A model generated the notes under the pieces. That model did no database searches and was not told the DNA's origin. It saw nothing but the letters and a program-made list of their open reading frames with translations. A stretch of DNA of 64,000 bases from Perkinsus olseni (Eukaryota > Perkinsozoa > Perkinsida): the NCBI GenBank assembly GCA_013115125.1, contig JABANN010000001.1, forward strand, positions 62,001-126,000. The letters run 5' to 3'. The position numbers and the translations under genes are program-made. Each line of letters opens with the position of its first letter. The stretch's first letter is position 1. Shown here piece after piece: positions 11,972 through 23,375 of this stretch.

Positions 11972-12555
11972 TCGCTGGGAATGCTTCGAGTACTTCCCTT
12001 ACACATGGGTTTCTATACCTCTGCATCAGCAGGCTTCTATGTGCACTCAGTGAGTGCCACTTATGTTTCGTTTCTCTCTGTCTTTTCATGTGGTTTCTGA
12101 GTGGTTCTCTTCCATTTCCTTGAACTGTCCCGATACGTTCTGACAATTTCACGGGGCTCATGGCTCGTGTATGTTACTCGGGCCTTGCTACTATCTAAGG
12201 CTCGCTGAACCTTTTCTGTCCTATTGGTCTATTGTTTGCGAAGGTCTACGGCCGGTGAGGTCTCTATCAGGCAGTTTTCTCTCCCTGTCTGCCATTCTAT
12301 CAGAGCGGCGTGTAGCTTTTTCACAGTGTGTAGTTATATACCGAGTAACGCCTGTCTCTGTACTAATCTTTCCGTGTGGTGTCGCAACACAATGGTCGTC
12401 AGGGGTGGGTGTAAACGGGGCTTCTCCTCTAGGGCTGCTGGGGCTATTTCGATTTTGGGAGTGTGCGCTCGTCGATCTGGCTGGCAATGCGTCCTTATCG
12501 CAGTTTGGAGTACCGGTGCCCTCTTGGCAGCTTACTACTTGTAACTGCATCGCCA
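11972..12555. other. Downstream flank of transporter copy 2
   Basis: No gene is evident in these 580 nt. Several open frames run through but look like chance. The segment 12215-12365 resembles the flank downstream of transporter copy 1. Confidence 0.35.
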
Positions 12556-13562
12556 ATGTCGGCCGGCAAGACCATGAATGAGATGAAGGCTTGGCAGGAG
12601 ATATTCGATAAGGAGAGGGCCCAGCAACGGAAGTGGATTCAGGATGTAGTTTGAACGTGACACGACAGCTTCAACAGACATCGCACTTTGCAGGCTTTTG
12701 AGGAGTATGAGAAAAGCGGTCAGAAGTTGCAGCCCCGGTACAAGTTTGATGGTGGGTGGCTGTACTTGGATTGATGGGCCGTTCAGCGTCGTGTGGTAGG
12801 CCGTGGATCTACAATGTGGATAGGCCTCAACGCTGACCCTTGCAAGGCCAAGTACTTGGCCAAGTTGGACCCTGGCCTCGGAGACAGGCCCGACCCTACA
12901 GTGAGCTAGCGCTAGTCGTCTCTGCGGTACTGTTCTCATATCTCGCCTACAGGAACCTCAACCTCCCCCTAAGAGCTCGGCTACGAGGTTTTTGGAACAG
13001 GTCAAAAGCGAAAGCGAAACTTCGTCGTCTGCTGTGGGTCATGTCTCCCATGCTGGTCTCTTCAGAGGTTCGGTCTGTCGTCATCGCCATACTGTCAATT
13101 TTCGTCTAAGAAAGTCCCCCGGGCCGAACTGCTGGCGCAGGATACAGCGGGTAGCTCGACGGTATCTTAGGTTGATTATGGTCCTTGATAGATGCAGTGG
13201 GCGAAGAGCTCCTCGTTTATGGAGTGAGCGGCGAAGGAGAGGGCAGGAAGGGCTACCTGGATTTCAGGAAGCTTGCCACGACCCCCCAGCAGGTGGGCGA
13301 AGCCTTCGACCCATCGAGCTTCTTACTTGATCTCGTATGTCTCCCAGCGATGTACCGGAGGCCCTGTAACGTCAGCCATGGAGGTTGGCTGGACAGTATC
13401 CACTCAGAGGGAGGCGCGACCGAGAAAGAACCTCTCGGCAGGTAGTCTGTTGTGATTTCTGGGGAGCGCTCAAATTCCCTGTCATTTCTTTCGTCGCCAG
13501 TCTTTGGGAGCGAACAACCGTTTGAGCCGAGGTTTTGCATTTTTTGTATCAGGAGCGCCTGA
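12556..13562 (+). CDS. Unidentified soluble protein, about 8 exons
   Basis: The start MSAGKTMNEMKAWQEIFDKE is followed by a phase-consistent chain of exons. The next piece is AFEEYEKSGQKLQPRYKFDG. Then come NADPCKAKYLAKLDPGLGD, EPQPPPKSSATRFLEQV, PRAELLAQDTADAVGEELLV, and GEGRKGYLDFRKLATTPQQV. Introns run from about 45 to 72 nt. The C-terminal exons after 13330 are uncertain; one workable ending reads FGSEQPFEPRFC to a TGA at 13562. The protein is charged, helical at the N-terminus, without a signal or membrane segment. I do not recognise the family. Confidence 0.5.
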
Positions 13563-13790
13563 CGGAAACGCGAGGGGTATGATGGAGGCCACCTTCTACC
13601 GCCCTAAAGTGGCCGGCCATGGCGTCCATCGCCGAGAGGATTTGGGGGCCTTAGCTTCCTCTTCGTGATGACAATTTACCAGTGTCGACTCACAACGGCA
13701 TGATCGTGCCTTACCTGTGCGATTGTAATGCTCCGAGTTGGCCTCTCTGGCGTGTAAGGGGAGTCCCGTAGCAATCTCTGTTTCACCTTC

Positions 13791-14664
13791 ATGGTCTGCT
13801 CCTTTGCTACTACCACTACAACCACCAATGTTTTCGATAAATTTTGTGACGGTGAAGTGTCGAAGGAAGTCGGCTGCTGCACTGAGGGCTTGAAGCCATT
13901 GCCAGAAGAAGCCTCTGTCTCTCTCGGCGGGTCAGCTATGCTTGATATGATCCAGACAGAGGAAGGCAGAGCACAGCTCAATCAGCAGCAGAAGCCCCTT
14001 GTGGAGCTGCTCAATCGCAAGGTCCTGAGCGTTCCTTGTTGTGGCCGGCATGCGTCCCGAGGATGATTTTTTTCAGGCACAGAAGCTTGGTCTTGGCTTG
14101 ACGATAGTCAGCAAGGGTTTTGCAGAGCCGTCGTTCATTATTAAGGCAAAGACCTCGACGATGTGCCCGACCCCTGAGCCCCAAGCAAAACTGAGTGATG
14201 ACGCTGTTGCTGCTGTCAATGGGGACGAGAGCGGCAATGAAGATCTGCTTGATGCTACGAAGATCGGTGAAGTCAACCCTGGTCACAATCATCATCAGTA
14301 CAATGATCTTTCTGACACCTCTAGCGATGGTACTATTACCGAGGTGGAAGATGAATATGCGGTCCCAGAACCACCAATTAAAAAACAAAGAACTCAATCT
14401 GGAGAGCTGCACAAGGAAGCCCCTCAGGATACCAGTGCCATGGTACAAAGGAAAAGGGCGATCCGTAAAGAGAGCTTATCTCGAGGTAGAAGGAAGGGCG
14501 GTAATCAACAGCAAGACGGCGGGAACTCAGGTACAGCCGCTGCTTCACCGTTAATGATATTTTGTAACCTAAATGGCCGTGATGAAGCGGGCAAGGGTGC
14601 CATGTCCCTGGTTGTGGAGGGTTTGGACGGCGTGGACAAGACACTAGTCGTTTCAGCGTGTTGA
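13791..14664 (+). CDS. Unidentified, probably nuclear protein, 2 exons
   Basis: Exons 13791-14021 and 14062-14664 join in phase across a 40-nt intron and give 277 residues. The first exon includes LDMIQTEEGRAQLNQQQKPL, a helical stretch. The second has an acidic segment (NDLSDTSSDGTITEVEDEY) and then a basic PIKKQRT and KRAIRKESLSRGRRKGG, which look like nuclear localisation signals. Low-complexity Gln/Gly and Ala runs follow. No known domain is visible. The start ATG is followed by a run of Thr codons (ACTACCACTACAACCACC). Function unknown. Confidence 0.5.
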
Positions 14665-15003
14665 ATAGGATTGCCGTCAGTCACAATGGATTGCTGCTGC
14701 TACCCTTCTTGTCTGCTGAAGGTATCATTCTTATTTGTACTGAGGCGGTAAGGCTACCGCCGCCGCCGCCGTCGGGTGGCCTACCTCCCCGAAAGGCTGA
14801 TGGGTAATTTATTATTGCTCTATTATTACTATTTTCTGTCATCGTCGGTAGCATAATGAAAACTAGATATACTCGGGTCTTGGCGGACAGGCGTTCGAGG
14901 AGCTCCTAAATCTTCGATCGTCCCTAGTCAGGCTCAGCGGGAAGGGTCGCTATTGTCGTTGCATATTTATTCACTGTACCATGGCTGCATTGCTTAATAC
15001 CAT
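14665..15003. other. Intergenic region with a short GCC-type microsatellite
   Basis: There is no gene in these 340 nt between convergent genes. A short imperfect trinucleotide run of CCG type lies at about 14756-14776, followed by an AT-rich tract near 14800-14835. Confidence 0.4.
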
Positions 15004-15375
15004 CTAGTAGAAAAACAGGAAAAACGGTGATAGTTTTTGCTGCTTCTCGGACGGCGCCGTGGTCGTGTCCTTATCGGCCACTACGCCCGCTACCGAGAGA
15101 GGCTCTTATAAACTTGTGACAGGACATCGGAAAGTAAGGAGACTTTGTGCTCACAGTGATACTGCGTAAAGCAGCGGTATCTGTACCTGTTTGCTGCACG
15201 CAGCTCTTTTTTCACGGAGTCATCGAGTCTCCTGGATGCTGTTGATCGGGGTAACAACATCTTCCTTCTCACTACCAGCTGTACGCTCTTGTGGTGGAAA
15301 GTTTCCCCTTTCGGACACTCCAGTGAGGAAGTGGCTCACGGTGCTTGTTTCTATCCGATATTTCTGCTCGGCCAT
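15004..15375 (-). CDS. Small unidentified protein, 3 exons
   Basis: Minus-strand exons give MAEQKYRIETSTVSHFLTG, then SRRLDDSVKKELRAANRYRY, then a tail DKDTTTAPSEKQQKLSPFF ending at the TAG at 15004. Two introns (about 37 and 73 nt) keep phase. The predicted product is a basic protein of roughly 86 residues. I do not recognise it. Support is only the reading frame and splice fit, so it could be chance. Confidence 0.35.
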
Positions 15376-15644
15376 CCATCTTCTTCTGCTATGGCGCGAT
15401 GGCTGAGACCATCGAGCGGCCTTGTTGTACGGAGGGCTTTGCTTGGTCGAGGAGAGGATGATGGCCTAACTTGCCAGCCAATTTTGTTGCTCATACCTTC
15501 GTGGTGGTCGTCTTGACGAGGGTAGCTATAACCATCTATTAACCATACTTCACAGCTCTTGTGTTACGGAGTAGCTCACGGGGATCACCCACTGTGGGAA
15601 GGAAGGGTCGGGTCGAAGTCAGCTTTTCAGCGTTGTTAGTCGGG

Positions 15645-16200
15645 ATGCTCTTCTTTGATTTCTTCCAGAATCTTGTCGACAGCGGCGCGCAGGTCACCGT
15701 GGAAATGAAAAATGACGTTCAAATAACGGGTAGTATCCGGGGGGCTTACCGAGAGGGGAGGGCAGCGGGCGTCGTGGCAGGCACATTGCAGGCGGTGGAT
15801 CAGTACTTCAACGTCAAACTGAAGAACATCTCCATCAACAACCCGGAACAAGTAAGAATTCTGTGCCGACTAGCGCTGAATGCCGTCGAGTTTAAAAATG
15901 GCTTAGTGAGTGTGGTTGTCGACTTGCCCTGCCGAGGAAGGTCTTCCCGTGAGTATTGTTCTGGCGTGTTCCTCGTCTACCAGGGCTTTAGTATTTTCTC
16001 TCAGTACCCTCACCTGCTGTCTCTACGAAACTGCTTCATACGAGGGAGTGTGGTACGATACATCCACCTTCCAGATCTGCACACTGAGGTGAGAGCAGAG
16101 AGCCGCTATTGCATTTTATGCTACATTCCAGGCGTTAACTGATCAATGTCGCAAGGAGCTGGCTCAGGGTGGGGTTAACAGGATTGAGACTGCCAAGTGA
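15645..16200 (+). CDS. LSM2: U6 snRNA-associated Sm-like protein LSm2, 4 exons
   Basis: LSm2 is one subunit of the LSm2-8 ring that binds the 3' end of U6 snRNA in the nucleus, and of the LSm1-7 ring in mRNA decay. Exons 15645-15729, 15781-15851, 16005-16088 and 16132-16200 close in phase and give 102 residues. Sm motif 1 reads VTVEMKNDVQITGTLQAVDQ with YFNVKLKNISI. Sm motif 2 reads NCFIRGSVVRYIHLP. The N-terminal MLFFDFFQNLV matches the MLFYSFFKTLV of other LSm2 proteins. The second intron (152 nt) is unusually long for this window. Confidence 0.95.
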
Positions 16201-16280
16201 TCATCAGCCGTGGCCACAAGTTACTGGCTTCTCGCGCTGTTGAGTTTTCCATTCCGAGGGGGTGGGCTTGTCTTCAACTT

Positions 16281-19200
16281 ATGGTATCTTCAAGTGACTT
16301 CTCTCATCTCATGGCTCGGCTCGGCGTGGACGCCCTGTGGGATGCGGACATGTCCTCGTCGGACGATGGGGACGATCTAGACGACAGCCCCCTGCACGGC
16401 CCTGAGGCCAAGACTATGGCTACAGGGGAGTGGGACAGGCTTCTTAAGGGCGCGGTAATGAGAGGGGATGGTGGCAGGGTCGTGCAACGTGTGGGACGCA
16501 AGAGTTGCTCTGGCTGAGATTTCGGTTCAGGGCTTTTTGATTCTGCCCATCACGATTTCGGAGTTCGTCTGGGATCCATCGTATTCCACCAACACAATCG
16601 TGCGCCTCGGCGGGTTGTATCGACAGATTTTACACTTGAACTTTTGCCAACTTTCACGACCTCTCCGGCTGGTCCCACGAGCCCATGCCAGCAAGATTTC
16701 AAATTACCTCCTTTATGGTACATCACCCCTCTGTAGCGTCAGTGCACATGGTCCATACCTTCCCATCGACACAACATTCAACCTCAGTTGCATGCGTTTT
16801 TAACAACACTCCCGAACACGCTCCGTTCTAGGGGGTGACAACGACGACAGTATATTCGAGTCCGCGAGTCGTTGAATAGGTATTGGATCCCTCGACCTCG
16901 GTCGAGGCTAGTGGTAAACTCGACGATGATGCCGATGAGGACATGTTCGAGGGTGGAGAGACCTCTACTGAGGAAGAGGAGGGCGACACGACTAAGGCAT
17001 CCAGGTCATACTGGGCATCGGGTGTGACACATAAGCAGACCGTGGAATGCAGCAGCAAGCGCGAGGCATATCTCGACGAGCGAGGGATAATAAACGATGT
17101 CACCAGATACAGCGCGGAGGTTGGTGAGGTCTTCGGTGGTGGGCGCGCTGTCCAGCCCGGGGCATTCGCTGCCTACAAACCCACTTACTACGACATGGTC
17201 TCCAGTGAGGCTGCAGCTGGACTGTCTCTACTGGGTCAATGGCCTAAGCTCAGACATGTAGTACCGAGCTTCATCAGTCCCAAGCAGACTCTCCCTCCTT
17301 CAGCCGTATCTGCAGCAGCATCTGTCCTTTCGGGCGACCATAGGGCTGGATGGTCGGATGGCCATGCCCGTCGAGTCCACGCTCAACCGATACCGAGTGA
17401 AGGTGCGCTCTCATACGTCATCTCAGTGAGCCACTACTATCCTTATCAGGTACTTCTTCCAGTTGTGCCTCCTGCGGAGAGTCTCGATGCTTCCTTTATG
17501 GAACAGTGTTGCTCGGCCCTCACCTCAGTGGACCCTCAAGGTGGTGTTCCGTCTGATGACAGTGTTATGCGTACTGTGCCTGTTAGAGTCTACTGCGGCT
17601 CCGGAGCTATTCGACATCTACCGGTCGTACGAGGGGGCCCCGGATATCCGTCGTAAAAGGAGTACCTTTGCTCTGCTGTCTGGCATGCAGGAAGGTAGAT
17701 GCTTGTTCACCGTCCTCAGCTCTTTCTGTTCCTGTTGAGCAATCATATAACTGTGTCGTAAGATTCATGATACCGTGACTGATGCAAGCTTAAGTAATGT
17801 GTGCGATCCTGGTTTTGGCCACGATTTCGCACAGAAACGTATCTCTCAAGGCTCTGAGATCATGATAACTGTGTCCCATCCGCGCGGCATCGATACGCTG
17901 CGGAATGCCGCTTTCCGTGGCTGCCTGATGAGGGCCTAGAAGGTTCTGTTGCCCTGGCTTATCTTCTACTTGTCAGACGGCACCTCAGACGATCTTCGGC
18001 CGTGGTTATCAGACGTGAACTCCCCCATCCCTGCGGAGTCTGATGCCTTGCAGCGAGCGTTCCATCAGCTCATCGCCGCTGACGTGAGCTCGAAGGCCAC
18101 CGGAAAGTTGGTATGTACGCGTGCGCCACGACTCAGGTGACAGGCGCGACCAGGTCGCTGCAAGCAGCTGGGTATCCACGACTGGCTCGTATCGCCGCCA
18201 TCCTCGGCTTCGACTCTACGGATTGGGAGAGTGCTCGGAGTAATATCATTACCTTCTTCCGTTCGACCACTCCCTTCATAGGTGAGGGCACGGTATCGAT
18301 TCTAAGGCAGCAGCTGGCTCAGTGGAAACTGGACAGCCCGGGAGAGATCAAAGGCACAGTGGCAGCGGTGTACCAACTCCTGGCGGGTAGGTGGCTCGGC
18401 AAGGCCTGGCAGTTCCAGTTCCACCATCCCTCAGGTGAGGTGGACTCTGCGGAAGTGCTCAGCCGTTGCTCGTCGTGGACTGCCAATTTTGCAGCCTACT
18501 ACTGCTACGGCACGAAGCCTGATGGGCAGCGATAGTAAGTCACTCTTCCGTGTGTTGACGGCGGCAAGGTCGTCGCCCTCAGCTCACTCGTGGAGACCAT
18601 TGAAGCTGTTGGCCAGGGCTCTGGTGTGGACTGGGAGCTCTTGAGAGTCCGGGCAGGGGTCGCCAAACCCGATACGTAAAAGTCACCTTACCAGGGTAAG
18701 GTGGATCCCTCTGGAGCTTGTTCCCCTTCACAGGCTAGCCGAGGCCCTGCTCAGCTGCGCCGCACCCGAACCCTTCACAGCCTTCCTAGCGTTCCTCACC
18801 TACTCGACTCTCGATGGAGGTGGGCTCACTGTGGTTGCCACCATCCGCATGTTCGTGTATCTCAGAGGCCACCTTGGGGTCCCTCCCAGCTACACGTTTG
18901 GCGACGGTAACGGCTCAATGGCTGGAGACCATCGGCCTGTGGCCGTGGGCAGCACTGGTCAGTCTGCTACTAAGCTCGGTTCCCTTCATCGTCGTGCTCA
19001 GGTATACTGCGAGTACCTGTGGGTGCCCTCGACGGCCGTGCAGCAGCTCGTCACCGACCTCATCTATCGTAACATACCACAGCCCTCTGACGCCTTCCTC
19101 CGCACCGTCTTGAGTCTGCCCATAGACGACCGAGGCACGCCTGTGTAGTGCCGCTGCCTGCCCTGTGTCGTACCTCGTCAACCCTTATCGTCTCTAGGTT

Positions 19201-19802
19201 TCCTGGAAGGGAAGGACTGTTCCCACAGCTGGTCATCGCAGCGCTCACGGCCCTCTTGGGAGAGGATGACCTCAATGCCCTGCTATGGTCGGCAGTGGCT
19301 CCACGGATAGACCCGCGGACGAGGGACTCCCGTATTACGAAGATACTGTATTGCCGTTGTCCTGACTGTGTCCTTCTCAGGTTTGACCTCTGCTGTGTGC
19401 TACATGCACGCTGGTGATTGGCGAGGGGCTGCTCGAGTCATCGACCGCGAGGTAGGCCGACCCAGGTCGTGTTGCGGCTTGCACGCATGCCCTTGTGTTG
19501 TCAGTTACTGAGCGCTCTCGAAGATGTCATCCTCGGTGGTGATGCTGTGCACAGTTGGATGAGTTCGATGATAGAAAGACTGGCGTTCCTGGCCAGCGGC
19601 GGCACCAGCGGCATCGCCGACCCGACCAAGGACTGGATACACTTTGCCAACGCTGTAGCTTAGAAGCACTTGTAACGCGTCCCAGAGTAGCGTTGCCGTG
19701 CAGGTCATGCATGACGATGTTCTTACCTCGAGCTTCCTGGCCAAGTGCAAGGCTAGTAACAACCTCGGTGAGGAGAAGGAGGCACTCCTGCGGGAAGCGT
19801 GA
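16281..19802 (+). CDS. NUP96: Nup96/Nup145C-like nucleoporin, many exons
   Basis: This is a probable scaffold nucleoporin of the Y-complex. The match to the Nup96 alpha-solenoid rests on blocks in the right order: HRAGWSDGHARRVHAQ near the N-terminal third, TRSLQAAGYPRLARIAAILG, VSILRQQLAQWKLDSPGEI with AVYQLLAGRW, VLSRCSSWTANFAAYYCYG, PLHRLAEALLSCAA, QWLETIGLWPWAALV, AVQQLVTDLIYRNI, MHAGDWRGAARVIDRE and LLSALEDVILGGDAV. The stop is the TGA at 19800-19802. No Nup98 FG or autoproteolytic region precedes it, so Nup96 seems to be made as a separate protein. The acidic start (MVSSSDFSHLMARLGVD) is at 16281. Exons between 16450 and 17950 and the joins near 18660 and 19150-19390 are not fully resolved. 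Confidence 0.6.
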
Positions 19803-19973
19803 GTGTGCTCCCGACTGGTGGTCTGATGACGATCGAAATGGTGTTGTCAGGGCTTCCAAGTACTCCAGTAGCTCTTAGCAACAACGTGTACCCGTTTCAA
19901 CGTCAATCGCTGAGTCGTTGCTTGAGTTGTTTAATACATCTGTAGGGGGTCCACCAGCCAGTGTTTTTGACCC

Positions 19974-21308
19974 ATGCATGCCTCCTCCCGGCTAGCCCGG
20001 CATGCCTTGAGGACTCTCGTTCGACCCAGACAGCCGATCTGTCGCCTCTTCTGCTCGGTCTCAGCGTCGACCCCTGACAGCACCAAGTAGGCCGCTCTTG
20101 CCTTGGTCTTCACGCTGCTACTACGAGTCTCTCAGAGTGGCGGACGGTGGCGGAGGCGCCGGCCCGGCGGAGCTTCTACGGCGGTTCACACCGCGGCCCT
20201 TCAATCCTCGTTTCGCTTACACTAGCCGGCCATTCTTCCCTATCTGCGCGAAGAACATGAGGAATGGTCACGGTCGGCAAGTGCGTTGAGAGGGCTCAAC
20301 CCTTTGCTACGCATATTACAACGTTAACTACAGGTTCAGAAGAAAAAGAAGAAACGCGTGAGAGGCAGAGGGAAGAGTCAGCGTGGCATCAAGCTACAGC
20401 ACGACCGAGGTATGGATGTGGTAAGACCGTAGCAGAATCCCTCAACAATCTGTAGGACCGACTGCCGCCTACTTTAGGACCCTGAGACGTGGGATGGTGG
20501 CAATCGGGCTTACTACACCAAGTAGGGCGCCCTGTGTTGTGAGGCGTCCCGAATGCGCGGCAACTCAGGTTCCCTAAGTGGCCGGGAGCTAAGAGGGAGA
20601 TGTCAAGCAAGTATCAGCAGTTGGAGACACTAAGCCTTGCTAGACTCAGGTGAGAGTCCTGTAGCGTGTTACCTATCCCCGCAGCTTCGTTTTCGTTAGG
20701 AAGTTCATCGAGCATGGTCGGTTGGACACGAGGTACCCCATCACACAGCGGCACCTCTTCGAAAGCAGATGCGTCAAACGTGTCCGCAATGGCGTCCGTC
20801 TTTTCAACTACAACGACTATCCTTTCCCGTAGTTTTCTTGCCAGTCAGCTGACGACGCCCGTCGACAGCTTTTTGACAGTTACAAGGTGAACATCGAGGT
20901 CGCCAGTGTGGATCAGTCGTCCATTGATATGATCAAGAGAGTCGGCGGTAGCGTGACTGTGGTGTAGGTGCCGTCTGGAGTTTCCCCGGCTGCTTGCATG
21001 GCTTGTTCCAGGTACATGGAGAGAGTAGCTCTTCGCGCCCATATCAAGCCGTGGAAGTTCGAGGTCCTCCCCAAGACAGCTCGCCCCAACCTAGCGATGG
21101 TGCATTACATGGAGAAGATGAGGGCGCGAGGAGCGAAAGTTCGGTGAGGTTTACGAATGAATGACGAGGGGCGTGTGGAGTCTGGCGTCTCAGATACATC
21201 AAGCCGTTGTGGCTATTGGATGAAGAGCAGCGTGTTCGGGCACAGCTTCGTGAAGAGATGGCCGAAGAGGATATCGCAAGGGAGACGGTACCCGAGATTA
21301 ATGCATGA
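19974..21308 (+). CDS. MRPL15: Mitochondrial ribosomal protein uL15m, 9 exons
   Basis: This is the large-subunit mitoribosome protein of the L15 family. Exons 19974-20086, 20136-20280, 20340-20420, 20478-20521, 20569-20649, 20685-20828, 20880-20963, 21012-21143 and 21194-21308 keep phase and give 312 residues. The N-terminus MHASSRLARHALRTLVRPRQ is a good mitochondrial presequence. L15 features follow in order: a basic Gly/Arg segment (KKKKKRVRGRGKSQRG), WDGGNRAYYTKFPKWPG, EHGRLDTRYPITQRHLFES, NIEVASVDQSSIDMIKRVGG, and the mitochondrial-type block HIKPWKFEVLPKTARP. The fourth exon is only 44 nt. Confidence 0.92.
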
Positions 21309-21557
21309 ATGCACTTTAGCATGCGATGATTGTTTCTGTTGTATTGAACTTTTGCGCGGGGAGTGCCTCTGGATGGGGGTTGGTGCCCAATGGGAACCAA
21401 TGCAACCGTGGGCGTGAGTGACGAGCAGAACTCACTATTCTACCGAGCACTTCTCGGCAAAGCTGTAATTTGAAGTCTCCGCCCAGTTCGTACAAACAGT
21501 AACACAACACGTACGGCGATAGAATCGTAAGCCGATTGGAGCTGTAGCAGCAGCGAG

Positions 21558-23154
21558 TCACATCTCTTCATCAGACGACCTGGCCCCACTCTCGGTGGGT
21601 GAGGGCTTCTTGCCCGGTAGCCTCTCATAGTCGCCACGAACACTATCATCATCACGTGTAGGAATCTCCTCGTCGACATCGAGTTCGTCCAGCTCATCCA
21701 GGCCCTCCATATCAATCACTTCCACCCCTGAGGCGACCCTCACTTTTGCGGTCGGTTCCGCAGCAGGAGTCTTCATCCTTTCGCAGATGGCTGCGGTAGG
21801 ACCAGGCTCAACAGTCTTATAGATGGTGACGCCCGAGGCCACCAAAGCGATGACCATGAGCAGCAACAGCGAGCCGGTCAGGAGCTTTCCTTTAATAGTA
21901 CCCAAGTTGCCTGGTCTAGCACGACCAGCTGACTTGTGCTTCAATCGCATGTAAAATAGGGGCGGAAATATGTATAATGGGGGTAAAATAGGGGGGTAAA
22001 TGTATAAGCGTATACGTAACGGCCGAAAGCAGATCTATTTGCAGTGAGAAATTGGGTACTGTTATGGCAATCACGGCGGTGACGACCACAAGCAGGCTCC
22101 GTAGGCCACTAGTGATAATGAGAGTCGGCCAGCGCCCGAGCTTACGTGCCTTGACGGTGCCGTCCTCGAGGCCAGTGAGATACTCTATAGCGCGGCAGGA
22201 CGGGTGCAATAGGACCGCATAGTGGGTTGCCGAGAGCATGATGATGCCAACAAAAGATACGTATCCAAAAGCGTCTTTGGACATCGCTTCAAGCACATTG
22301 TCATAGCACAGAAGCTTCTGCCCCCAACCCAGATATCCAGCCAGAGTTACCAAGCCATAGATGAAGATGAGGCACGCGAAGGAGATGGCAAATACCTTCG
22401 GGGCGTGGGTGGGCTTGCGCATATCATGAGTAACCGTCGTCGTGCTACAAGTGACGGAGTAGGCGAAAGAGAAGGTCGTGTACCCTCCTATGAGTGACAA
22501 GGGCCTGTTCACGAGCGCCTCGTAGGGCGCATGGGGGCTAGCAGTAAATGCCTTGGATAAGCCGGCAGCCGTGAGTCCTACCAGGGTAAGGAGGATCGAG
22601 AAGACCCCCACAGTGCTGGACATGTATCCGATCTCTCGCATCGTCTTGAGCCAGTTGATAGGCATGAGGATGACGGTCCATATGATAACCCAGATATCAA
22701 CACCAATGCCGTCATAAATGTGGTACGAGTTTTGCCCTAGCAGAAGCATAAGGACACAGGACGTACCAATGAGGGAAATGTGGAGGCAGATGGCGACAAT
22801 AGTGCGGCCTACTTTCCCGAACGCAGCACGACCGAGGTCTTCATAGGTGGGGACGTGCTCGAGGCCGAGAGTCAGGGCCATCACTCGGCACTTATACAGT
22901 AGGTAGACCATAAACCACCCAATAGTGCCACACCCGAGCATAAAAATGATGCCGGGCACGTAGCCGACACTCGCCGTGGCCTTGGAGAGGGCGAGCAGGC
23001 CAACTCCAACAGCGGTCATAACCACATTGAAGACGGCAGTGAAGTCAGGCGTGCCGCCTACTTTAACACTCTTTCGACTCTGCTGGGACTCGAGACTTTT
23101 TACAGATGATATCGAGCTCACAGAGCCCCGGGAACGACGACGATTGGGCGCCAT
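21558..23154 (-). CDS. Amino acid transporter, AAAP type, copy 3, reading frame broken
   Basis: This is a more distant paralogue of the two plus-strand transporters. From the ATG at 23154 it runs through the family start AVGVGLLALSKATASVGYVP and all following helices to AVTYTLIHL. There a 25-nt insert (21972-21996) shifts the frame, so the open frame ends early at 21916. The missing part (IFPPLFYMRLKHKSAGRARP, a final helix KLLTGSLLLLMVIALVASG and an acidic tail ending ARSSDEEM) continues in another frame to 21558. The acidic tail of about 90 residues is absent from copies 1 and 2. It could be a recent pseudogene, an unusual intron or a sequencing error; the protein is otherwise intact. Confidence 0.8.
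21972..21996 (-). repeat. 25-nt imperfect duplication inside transporter copy 3
   Basis: On the minus strand the word CCCCTATTTTAC occurs inside the insert and again just downstream in the coding sequence. Removing these 25 nt restores the order of residues seen in the paralogues (TLIHL then IFPPLFYM). No GT-AG or GC-AG boundary fits its ends. Confidence 0.7.
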
Positions 23155-23375
23155 GAAGACGCGAGCTCAGGCGTGAAGAGCTTCCCAACTCAACTTGGAA
23201 GAGAAGTACTGACTACAGTTACTGTAGTACAGTATTTCCACTCCTTGCTGCAGTCCAGATAAACTCCGTGGCCCAGCCCTCTTCGCCATGCGTGATCTCT
23301 ATCGAAACTCACTATCAACTCGACGCAACAGGGCGGGTAGTTATGAAACTCGACAGAATGAACTACGCATCTAGA

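Noticed and set aside
14756-14776. GCC-type trinucleotide run as a regulatory element
   Set aside because: It is too short and imperfect to claim more than a microsatellite.
18092-18142. A 26-nt intron in the Nup96-like gene
   Set aside because: A donor 27 nt further upstream (GTGAGC) gives a normal 53-nt intron in the same phase and still fits the family, so the very short intron is not needed.
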